Positions 7,146-12,161 of a stretch of 12,161 nt of DNA are shown here, piece by piece; position 1 is the stretch's first letter, and every line of letters starts with the position of its first letter. Position numbers and translations under genes: made by a program. Source of the DNA: an uncultured Eubacterium sp. (lineage in GTDB: Bacteria > Bacillota > Clostridia > Lachnospirales > Lachnospiraceae); assembly GCA_904502145.1 (NCBI GenBank), contig CAJGDH010000031.1, positions 1-12,161 of the forward strand. Reading direction: 5' to 3'. The notes under the pieces are model-generated. The model was given only the letters and a program-made list of their open reading frames with translations. It was not told the DNA's origin and searched no databases.

Positions 7146-8537
7146 ATGTCAGAAAATCATGAAGCAATTCGGGATGCAAGGGAACTGGGCCTGCCTAAGA
7201 TCTTAATGCTGGGCCTTCAGCATATGTTTGCCATGTTTGGGGCAACTATTCTGGTACCTTTGCTGGTAAGTAAATATTTTGGTGGCGAGGGGATATCTAT
7301 TCAGGTGACGTTGATGTGTGCAGGCTTAGGTACCCTCTTATTTCATGTCTGTACGAAATTTAAGGTGCCGGCATTCCTGGGATCATCATTTGCCTATCTG
7401 GGCGGATTCGAGACCATATCAAGGCTTACCGCCGGTAAATATGCGGATATGCCGATGAATGAGAAGGCTGCGTATGCCTGCGGTGGTATTATGGTCGCAG
7501 GTCTGATGTACCTTGTCCTGGCACTGATCATCAAAATGGTTGGAGTAAAGAGAGTCATGAAGTTCCTGCCGCCGGTGGTGACCGGACCGATCATCATCTG
7601 TATCGGACTCAGTCTGGCTCCCTCTGCCATAGGAAACGCATCCACCAACTGGCCCCTGGCCCTGATCGCCCTGTGCGTGGTCATCGTTTTCAACATCTGG
7701 GGCAAGGGGATGTTCAAGATCGTTCCCATCCTTATGGGTGTGGTTATATCCTATGTGGCAGCCCTGCTGATGCATTCTGCGGGAATGACCAATGCGGACG
7801 GAAGCGCCATCTTCGATTTTGCTTCGGTGGCCAAAGCTTCCGCCATCGGTTTTCCGCCTTTTGCTTTATGCAAGTTTGATCTTACAGCCATCCTTGTCAT
7901 GGCACCTATCGCCATCGCAACGATGATGGAACATATCGGTGATATCAGCGCCATATCTGCAACCGTGGGAGAGAATTTTATCGAAGATCCCGGTCTGAAC
8001 AAGACTCTTCTTGGCGACGGTCTGGCCACGGCATTAGCCGGTCTGGTGGGCGGACCCGCCAACACTACCTACGGTGAGAACACAGGAGTTCTGGAGCTGA
8101 GTCATGTTTATGACCCCATGGTGGTAAGGATCGCAGCCTGTTTCGCCGTGGTACTGAGCTTCTTCCCCAAAGTGGCGGGACTCATCGGTACCATGCCAAG
8201 TGCCATCATCGGCGGAATCAGCTTCATCCTTTACGGAATGATCTCCGCCATCGGTGTGAGAAATGTCGTAGAGAACAAGGTTGACTTTACCCAATCCAGA
8301 AACCTGATCATCGCCGCGGTGATCCTGGTATGCGGACTGGGCTTCTCAGAGGGAATCACATTTACCGTCGGCAGCACCAGCATCACCCTGACGAGCCTGG
8401 CCATTGCCGCACTTGCCGGTGTGCTCCTCAATGCTTTCCTCCCGGGCAATGAATATGAATTCGGAAAGAACCCCCAGGGAGATATCAGCAGGGGAATCGG
8501 AATGAATCCCCAGAATTCAAACAGAAAAAAGAATTAA
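7146..8537 (+). CDS. uraA: Uracil/xanthine permease, NCS2 (NAT) family
   Basis: A 463-residue, about 14-segment nucleobase:proton symporter. Family markers are GLQHMFAMFGATILVPLL (23-40) in the first membrane segment, FLGSSFAYLGG in TM3, the substrate-site helix APIAIATMMEHIGDI with Glu262, and the NAT motif region GGPANTTYGENTGV with Glu311-Asn312. The Glu-Asn pair in the NAT motif is the uracil-permease form (E. coli UraA Glu290), whereas purine permeases such as XanQ have Gln-Asn. However, the residue four after Glu262 is Asp266, where UraA has His245 and XanQ has Asp276, so specificity between uracil and xanthine is not certain. The start ATG follows GGGGAGAGGA at normal spacing. A weak -10 (TATAGT, 7102-7107) lies upstream. 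The next gene follows within 60 bases and probably shares the transcript. Confidence 0.9.
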   Translation: MSENHEAIRDARELGLPKILMLGLQHMFAMFGATILVPLLVSKYFGGEGISIQVTLMCAGLGTLLFHVCTKFKVPAFLGSSFAYLGGFETISRLTAGKYADMPMNEKAAYACGGIMVAGLMYLVLALIIKMVGVKRVMKFLPPVVTGPIIICIGLSLAPSAIGNASTNWPLALIALCVVIVFNIWGKGMFKIVPILMGVVISYVAALLMHSAGMTNADGSAIFDFASVAKASAIGFPPFALCKFDLTAILVMAPIAIATMMEHIGDISAISATVGENFIEDPGLNKTLLGDGLATALAGLVGGPANTTYGENTGVLELSHVYDPMVVRIAACFAVVLSFFPKVAGLIGTMPSAIIGGISFILYGMISAIGVRNVVENKVDFTQSRNLIIAAVILVCGLGFSEGITFTVGSTSITLTSLAIAALAGVLLNAFLPGNEYEFGKNPQGDISRGIGMNPQNSNRKKN

Positions 8538-8594
8538 TTTTGACAGGTAGGCAGATTGAACAGAAAACTCAGACTGAGCAGGAAACTAAATAAC

Positions 8595-9164
8595 ATGGAG
8601 CAGGAGATAAAAGAGATCATTGTCAGATACGGCAGCCATATTCTGTGTTCCGATACATTCCGTGAAACCTTTGAGCAGCCACATCATTATAAGACTACAG
8701 TCGGTGACCATACCCTGGGAGTAACCGCTGAAGCGGTAAAGCTCTGTCTCCGTTACGGGCAGACGGCGGACAAGACTCTGGAAAATGTGGTGACTTCCTG
8801 CCTCTGCCATGATCTCAGCATGATCGGCAGAGATGAGAAATACCGTAACAACCTGCAGACCCTGATCTGGCATCCCAGACACTCTGCCCAGGTTTACCAG
8901 GATCTGACAGGAGAGGACAATGAGAGAGTGCTGAATGCGATCCATTCACACATGTTTCCCCTGAAGCCCTCAGTTCCGCCAAAACACAGGGAGGGCTGGA
9001 TCCTGACGCTTGCCGATAAGATCATTTCTTCCAAGGATTTCCTGAATAATATGCAGCTTTCTCCTGAGGAGAGAGAAGAGATCATGGAGCTGGCGGCCAG
9101 GGCCGAATCAGAAGAGAAGCAGTGCGGATTTCAGGAGGATCAGGGTGAGATCAGCGAGAGCTAA
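8595..9164 (+). CDS. HD-domain metal-dependent phosphohydrolase
   Basis: A 189-residue cytoplasmic protein of the HD superfamily. Candidate metal ligands are in order: His30/His31 (QPHHYKTT), Asp38-His39 (VGDHTLGV), the HD pair His72-Asp73 (CLCHDLSMIG), His93/His96 (WHPRHS), His117/His119 (AIHSHMF) and Asp141 (LADKI). The reaction is hydrolysis of a phosphate ester or nucleotide; the substrate is unknown. The frame is open 13 codons further to a TTG at 8556 with a modest AGG upstream. I chose the ATG at 8595 because it has AGGA before it and coincides with the start of the amphipathic, family-like region; the upstream extension is a basic stretch of low character. The stop-to-start gap to the permease is 57 bases with no terminator, so co-transcription with nucleobase uptake is likely. 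The acidic tail (EESEEK-like) is unstructured. Confidence 0.85.
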   Translation: MEQEIKEIIVRYGSHILCSDTFRETFEQPHHYKTTVGDHTLGVTAEAVKLCLRYGQTADKTLENVVTSCLCHDLSMIGRDEKYRNNLQTLIWHPRHSAQVYQDLTGEDNERVLNAIHSHMFPLKPSVPPKHREGWILTLADKIISSKDFLNNMQLSPEEREEIMELAARAESEEKQCGFQEDQGEISES

Positions 9165-9212
9165 ATGATGGATAGAATATGAATAGAATCAAAGTTATAG
9201 CTGAATAAAAAG

Positions 9213-9239
9213 AGGACCCGGACAGATTGTCCGGGTCCT
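9213..9239. terminator. Terminator between HD-domain gene and nitroreductase
   Basis: A perfect 12-bp stem (AGGACCCGGACA with TGTCCGGGTCCT) has a three-base loop. On the plus strand the following bases are only TGTTGCTT, a weak tail. On the minus strand CTCTTTTTATT follows, so it should work better for the converging nitroreductase gene while still serving the permease operon. Confidence 0.85.
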
Positions 9240-9303
9240 TGTTGCTTGGGTATGATTCTCTTATCTGCTTATAAAAAAGATATTTTACTAAATAACATAA
9301 AGT

Positions 9304-9798
9304 TTATACATAGTGAATCCTTGCTTTGTCATAGCGGTCGCTCTGAGGTCTGGCCTCAGCCGGATATCCGATAGGAAAGATGGCGAAAGGTTTGAGGTTT
9401 GCCGGAAGCTTCAGGATTGCGGCAACCGCATCCATACGGTCCTCAAGAGGGGCTATTCCCAGCATTACCGTTCCCAGCCCCTGGGCTGTGGTTTCCAGCC
9501 AGAGATTCTCACAGGAGATTGACAGGTCGATCTCTGCGTACTGTGGGAAGTAGATCCCTTCTGTACGATAGCAGGGAACGATGGCTGCCGGGGCACCGGC
9601 TGTGCATCCGGCATAGGGACTGGATTTGGCCAGAGCTGCGATGACTTCAGGGTCCTTCACAACATAGAATTCCCAGGGCTGCTGGTTGCCGGCGGAGGGG
9701 GCCTGCATGGCTGCTTTCAGGATCGCATCGATCTTTTCTGCTTCCACCGGCTGGTCTGTATATTTTCTTACACTGATTCTGGTGAATATTTCTTTCAT
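9304..9798 (-). CDS. Nitroreductase family FMN-dependent oxidoreductase
   Basis: A 164-residue protein, about the usual size for the short nitroreductases of anaerobes. It would bind FMN as a homodimer and use NAD(P)H to reduce nitro compounds, quinones or other small acceptors. FMN-contact motifs are present: RISVRKY (7-13), APSAGNQQPWEF (33-44), GLGTVMLGI (about 107-115) and the phosphate-binding PIGYPAE near the C-terminus. The first cysteine-containing loop (CTAGAPAAIVPC) is typical of the dimer interface region. AAGGAGA lies about ten bases before the ATG. It is monocistronic, running toward the HD-domain gene and ending about 65 bases before a good minus-strand terminator. The physiological substrate cannot be predicted from sequence. 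Confidence 0.9.
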   Translation of the reverse strand: MKEIFTRISVRKYTDQPVEAEKIDAILKAAMQAPSAGNQQPWEFYVVKDPEVIAALAKSSPYAGCTAGAPAAIVPCYRTEGIYFPQYAEIDLSISCENLWLETTAQGLGTVMLGIAPLEDRMDAVAAILKLPANLKPFAIFPIGYPAEARPQSDRYDKARIHYV

Positions 9799-9840
9799 GT
9801 TTTCCGGTCTCCTTTTTTATGGGATGACTGCAGGAATAAC

Positions 9841-9869
9841 TTGCATTCTGTTTTCTGCTATGGTATGAT
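9841..9869 (+). promoter_or_regulatory. Promoter of tRNA-Ala
   Basis: TTGCAT (9841-9846), a 17-base spacer and TATGAT (9864-9869) stand just before the tRNA, whose first base is 15 bases past the -10. A short processed leader of a few bases is implied. Confidence 0.7.
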
Positions 9870-9883
9870 TGTATCGTGCTTGT

Positions 9884-9956
9884 GGGACATTGGCGCAGCT
9901 GGGAGCGCGTTTGACTGGCAGTCAAAAGGTCACGGGTTCGAGTCCCGTATGTTCCA
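9884..9956 (+). tRNA. tRNA-Ala (anticodon GGC)
   Basis: A full cloverleaf of 73 bases folds cleanly: acceptor GGGACAT with ATGTTCC, D-stem GCGC/GCGC, anticodon stem TTTGA/TCAAA with loop CTGGCAG (anticodon GGC at 9917-9919), and T-stem ACGGG/CCCGT with loop TTCGAGT. The acceptor has a G3-U70 wobble pair, the main alanine identity element, and the discriminator is A. The CCA end is not encoded (A is followed by CTA), so it must be added after transcription. It reads GCC and GCU codons. It has its own promoter and terminator. Confidence 0.95.
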
Positions 9957-9963
9957 CTATTTT

Positions 9964-9998
9964 CCCCGGGAGCCTCATTGAGGATCCCGGGGCTTTTT
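9964..9998 (+). terminator. Terminator of tRNA-Ala
   Basis: CCCCGGGA pairs with TCCCGGGG, continued by CCTC/GAGG after a one-base mismatch, with loop ATT and a following CTTTTT. It begins eight bases after the tRNA. On the minus strand the hairpin lacks a T-run, so it would stop dhaK transcripts only weakly. Confidence 0.9.
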
Positions 9999-10038
9999 GT
10001 TTCTGCGTGTTTATCTCCGATTGTCCCTGCCTTATCCG

Positions 10039-11037
10039 TTACTCCTTAAAGAATACAGGTGTATGAACAGGTGTGTTCCAAAGGGCTTCGATCTCGTCAT
10101 CCCATTTTGCGATATTCATCTGGAAACCGCCTGCTTCCTGAACGGTAAGGATCTCACCGACCATGTTGCCGACAACTTTAACGCCCATTGCTTCCAGATA
10201 TTCTACGGTATCTTTATAAAGGATGAACATCTCCATGAGTGTTGTGGCACCGCAGCCGTTGATCATAACAAATGCCTTGTCGCCGGCTTTAAGCCCGATA
10301 TCATCCACAAGAACCTTGGCAACCGTTGCAACCGTATCCTTTGCTGACTGCATGGGAACACGGGTTCCTCCGCCTTCACCGTGCTGACCTGCACCGATCT
10401 CCATGAAATCTGTCTCACCCAGGTCGCCGAAGGACATACCGTTCTGAGGATGGGTCGCGTCGGATACTTTAACGGTGATGGAAGCCATGTTGTCCGCGTA
10501 TCTCTGGGCGATTTCGGCAACCTCGTCCAGACTCTTTCCGGCAGCTGCTGCAGCTGCGGCCACGTGATACATGGCAACTGCGCCTGCAAGACCTCTTTTG
10601 TTGTCCTCACCTTCCGGATCATATCTTACTTCCTCGTCGGTGATGACCTGACGCACGTTCATTCCGGCTTTCTTGGCAAGCATCATTGCCTGTTTGCCGG
10701 CAAGCTGGTCGCCTGCGTAGTTGAGGGTCAGGAGAAGAACGCCATGGCCTTTGTCTGCTCTCTTCAATGCTTCAAATACCATCTTTCCTGAAGGGGAAGC
10801 GAAGATATCACCGGCCACTGAGATATCAAGGGCACCTTTTCCCACATATCCCTGCAGTGCAGGCTCATGTCCGGAACCGCCGTAGGTTACTACGGTAACA
10901 CGGTCCGCATTCGCCAGGTCTTTGCTGATGATCATATGTCCGTCGATCTCAAGGATATCACCATAGGCAAGCCCCATACCGATAAGTTCTTCATCTGTTA
11001 CCACTTCAGGTGCATTGATGAATTTTTTCATTTTCAT
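10039..11037 (-). CDS. dhaK: Dihydroxyacetone kinase-like subunit DhaK
   Basis: A 332-residue DAK1-domain protein. DhaK subunits bind the ketose covalently through a histidine and receive phosphate from the nucleotide held by DhaL. Residues needed for this are present: GGSGHEPA (53-60) with His57 and NYAGD with Asp110, matching E. coli His56 and Asp109, and the substrate-linking His219 in GAGQHGEGGG, matching E. coli His218. The wording around His219 departs from the common G-I-H-G-E-P-G form (Q before H, GG after E). The C-terminus (EILTVQEAGGFQMNIAKWDD, then PVHTP) is typical of the family. The start ATG has AAAGGAGG nine bases upstream. It follows dhaL by 65 bases, the reverse of the usual K-L order. 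The substrate could be dihydroxyacetone or another short ketose such as a tetrulose. Confidence 0.88.
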   Translation of the reverse strand: MKMKKFINAPEVVTDEELIGMGLAYGDILEIDGHMIISKDLANADRVTVVTYGGSGHEPALQGYVGKGALDISVAGDIFASPSGKMVFEALKRADKGHGVLLLTLNYAGDQLAGKQAMMLAKKAGMNVRQVITDEEVRYDPEGEDNKRGLAGAVAMYHVAAAAAAAGKSLDEVAEIAQRYADNMASITVKVSDATHPQNGMSFGDLGETDFMEIGAGQHGEGGGTRVPMQSAKDTVATVAKVLVDDIGLKAGDKAFVMINGCGATTLMEMFILYKDTVEYLEAMGVKVVGNMVGEILTVQEAGGFQMNIAKWDDEIEALWNTPVHTPVFFKE

Positions 11038-11061
11038 ATCTAAATACCTCCTTTATTGCTG

Positions 11062-11082
11062 ATCCCTGTACCCCCCAGGGAT
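11062..11082 (-). promoter_or_regulatory. Intercistronic hairpin between dhaL and dhaK
   Basis: ATCCCTG (11062-11068) and CAGGGAT (11076-11082) form a perfect 7-bp stem with a seven-base loop, between the dhaL stop and the dhaK ribosome binding site. There is no T-run, so it is not a terminator; it may protect or process the message or modulate dhaK translation. Function is inferred. Confidence 0.5.
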
Positions 11083-11102
11083 ATTGCTCAAATATCAGTT
11101 CG

Positions 11103-11708
11103 TTAAAGTGCCAGTCCTTTGAAAAATGCGGACATGGAGAGTGCGCCGGCATCGGGAGTTCCGATGGTCTTCTTTCCGAAATATTTAGCCCTCCCGAATT
11201 TTGACGGCATATCCTTTGTCTTTTCCGCACCTTCAGCAGCAGCAGCGGCAGCTGAGGCGAAGAGTTCATCCTCATTGTCTCCCGCGTATGCCGCGATGGC
11301 CTCCGATGCGGGAATGGCGGCATCCATCAGGGTCTTATCCCCCACCTGGGCTCCCGACATGAAATCCAGCATCTCATATCCGGAAGCGAAGATGGCCTGA
11401 ATATCCTTGATGGTCAGTTCATCCTCCTCCGGGGTGCCATCCACCATGCCGCCCAGCCAGCTGCTCCAGAGAGGTACGGCTGCCCCTCCGCCAAGGTTAT
11501 CGACTGCTTCGGCACATTTGCTGATCATGTCCTTGATGGAACCGTCAGTGTCTCTGGCAGCCTCCCCGATGGCATCAGCGATCTTGGCCATGGTCAGTCC
11601 GTGATCCGCATCACCGAAATGGGCATCGATCTCATTCAGCTGACTCTCGATGGATCTGATCTCCTGACATGCATTGGTCAGGCGTTTTGCAAGTTCTTCT
11701 TTGGTCAA
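11103..11708 (-). CDS. dhaL: Dihydroxyacetone kinase-like subunit DhaL (divergent)
   Basis: A 201-residue DAK2-domain protein that should carry the ADP/ATP for DhaK. The magnesium site is intact: NEIDAHFGDADHG with Asp28, Asp33 and Asp35. Two nucleotide-site motifs differ from the family form: GGGAAVPLW (73-81) replaces the usual GG-(A/S/T)-SG-PL, and GRAKYFG...TPDAGA (172-189) replaces GRASYLG...DPGA. The start was set at the TTG at 11708: a perfect AAGGAGG lies eight bases before it, whereas the ATG at 11726 has no binding site and would put that AAGGAGG inside the gene. An alanine-rich helix lies around residues 150-160. It is the first gene of the pair, behind a good promoter. Either a true Dha kinase or a kinase for a related ketose is possible. 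Confidence 0.87.
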   Translation of the reverse strand: MTKEELAKRLTNACQEIRSIESQLNEIDAHFGDADHGLTMAKIADAIGEAARDTDGSIKDMISKCAEAVDNLGGGAAVPLWSSWLGGMVDGTPEEDELTIKDIQAIFASGYEMLDFMSGAQVGDKTLMDAAIPASEAIAAYAGDNEDELFASAAAAAAEGAEKTKDMPSKFGRAKYFGKKTIGTPDAGALSMSAFFKGLAL

Positions 11709-11777
11709 TCCGGCTCCCTCCTTCATTCGTATTCAAGTGAAAAATGCTTTGATCGATCAGGCAATCATTATGTAAAT

Positions 11778-11806
11778 ATTATATGATTTTTCTGCGATGA
11801 ATACAA
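11778..11806 (-). promoter_or_regulatory. Promoter of dhaL-dhaK
   Basis: On the minus strand, TTGTAT (11806-11801), a 17-base spacer and a perfect TATAAT (11783-11778) are present, with initiation near 11771 and a leader of about 60 bases. A small dyad ACAAG-N7-CTTGT (11803-11819) overlaps the -35, a possible but weak regulator site. Confidence 0.72.
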
Positions 11807-11856
11807 GATTTTTCCTTGTGTTACTGTGGGAGATTCGCTGTAAGAAGACCTGAAAT

Positions 11857-11988
11857 GAGCCATGCCGACAAGCTCGAAGGCTTCGCCTTCTCGCTGTCGC
11901 GGCATTCGCCGTATGCATCCGTTAAAACATGCATCTGGCTGTGAGCAAGCTCCCGCCATCTGCCTGTTTTCCCGGATGCGCATGGCTC
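11857..11988. repeat. Structured inverted-repeat element, at least four helices
   Basis: GAGCCATGC (11857-11865) and GCATGGCTC (11980-11988) are perfect inverted ends of a 132-bp block. Inside are: a long hairpin around 11864-11903 (arms GCTCGAAGGC and GCCTTCTCGC, loop TTC); GCATCCG (11915-11921) paired with CGGATGC (11973-11979), which abuts the outer helix; and a hairpin at 11936-11958 (TGGC/GCCA outside, GAGC/GCTC inside). Together they make a three-way-junction-like fold. It lies upstream of the dhaL promoter and after a left-facing terminator, so it is not in a known transcript leader. It could be a dispersed palindromic element, a small mobile repeat or a structured RNA. An overlapping minus-strand open frame is not considered coding. 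Confidence 0.65.
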
Positions 11989-12000
11989 GTTTTAACACGC

Positions 12001-12025
12001 AAAAAGAGGGACCTTGCGGTCCCTC
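12001..12025 (-). terminator. Terminator for a minus-strand gene beyond the right edge
   Basis: GAGGGACC and GGTCCCTC form an 8-bp stem with loop TTGC. On the minus strand five T follow (12005-12001); on the plus strand no T-run follows. It therefore points to transcription entering from the right of the window on the minus strand and stopping before the structured element and dhaL promoter. Confidence 0.8.
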
Positions 12026-12111
12026 CATCCTGTGTATTTATCCACCCCAGGAAAGTGTCTGGAAATTAGGTCACCCATAACATAACATGGATTTTCATAA
12101 AAATCAATAGC

Positions 12112-12145
12112 AAATTTTTATTATTTGTCTAAATAACAAAAATTT
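12112..12145. repeat. AT-rich hairpin near the right edge
   Basis: AAATTTTT-A-TTATTT, loop GTCT, then AAATAA-C-AAAAATTT: a 14-bp stem with a single A-C mismatch, made almost only of A and T. The surrounding 12026-12161 shows no convincing gene. Role unknown; it could be part of the 3' region or promoter region of a gene outside the window. Confidence 0.5.
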
Positions 12146-12161
12146 TATTGGGTTTGAGGCC

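Noticed and set aside
9884..9956. The tRNA-Ala as an integration site for a mobile element
   Set aside because: No integrase, no repeated copy of the tRNA 3' end and no phage-like genes were seen in the window.
11768..12028. A minus-strand 86-residue open frame across the structured element
   Set aside because: It runs through several inverted repeats and a terminator, with no ribosome binding site. The composition follows the palindromes, so it is best explained as chance coding over a structured repeat.

Overview
The window looks like chromosomal DNA of a gut-type Clostridia, most likely a Lachnospiraceae. The grounds are strong AGGAGG-type ribosome binding sites, T-rich intrinsic terminators, clean TTGNNN-N17-TATAAT promoters, a lipoprotein-type binding protein (Gram-positive ABC uptake) and a mid-range GC content. 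This is inference; no marker gene fixes the genus. No phage, transposase or CRISPR signal was seen.

Layout. 1-279 (+): the 3' end of a cyclophilin-like domain gene, cut by the window edge. 377-1564 (+): an unusual fusion of a STAS domain to an aminoglycoside/choline-kinase-like phosphotransferase, ending at a bidirectional terminator. 1628-4465 (-): a three-gene ABC importer operon (binding lipoprotein, FecCD-type permease, ATPase). Its roughly 255-nt leader carries a compact cobalamin-riboswitch-like fold and a strong intrinsic terminator, so the operon is read as vitamin B12/cobamide uptake (btuF-btuC-btuD). Its promoter is embedded in a perfect 14+2+14 bp dyad. 4871-5527 (+): an unrecognised 218-aa soluble protein. 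5651-7018 (+): a sodium:neurotransmitter-symporter family amino-acid transporter with its own promoter and terminator. 7146-9164 (+): a uracil/xanthine-type permease followed by an HD-domain phosphohydrolase, probably one transcript. 9304-9798 (-): a small nitroreductase. 9884-9956 (+): tRNA-Ala(GGC) with promoter and terminator. 10039-11708 (-): a dhaL-dhaK pair in reversed order, with departures from the usual DhaL and DhaK motifs and no dhaM in view. 11727-12161: no gene; it holds the dhaL promoter, a dense multi-helix inverted-repeat element (11857-11988), a terminator facing left for a gene beyond the right edge, and an AT-rich hairpin.

How it works together. This is a mosaic of small independent transcription units for nutrient acquisition (cobamide, amino acid, nucleobase) and small-molecule metabolism (ketose phosphorylation, flavin reductase), not one large pathway. 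Most units are separated by recognisable terminators. The parts most worth following up are the compact riboswitch plus dyad-controlled promoter before the B12 importer, the STAS-kinase fusion, the divergent DhaL/DhaK pair, and the structured element near the right edge.
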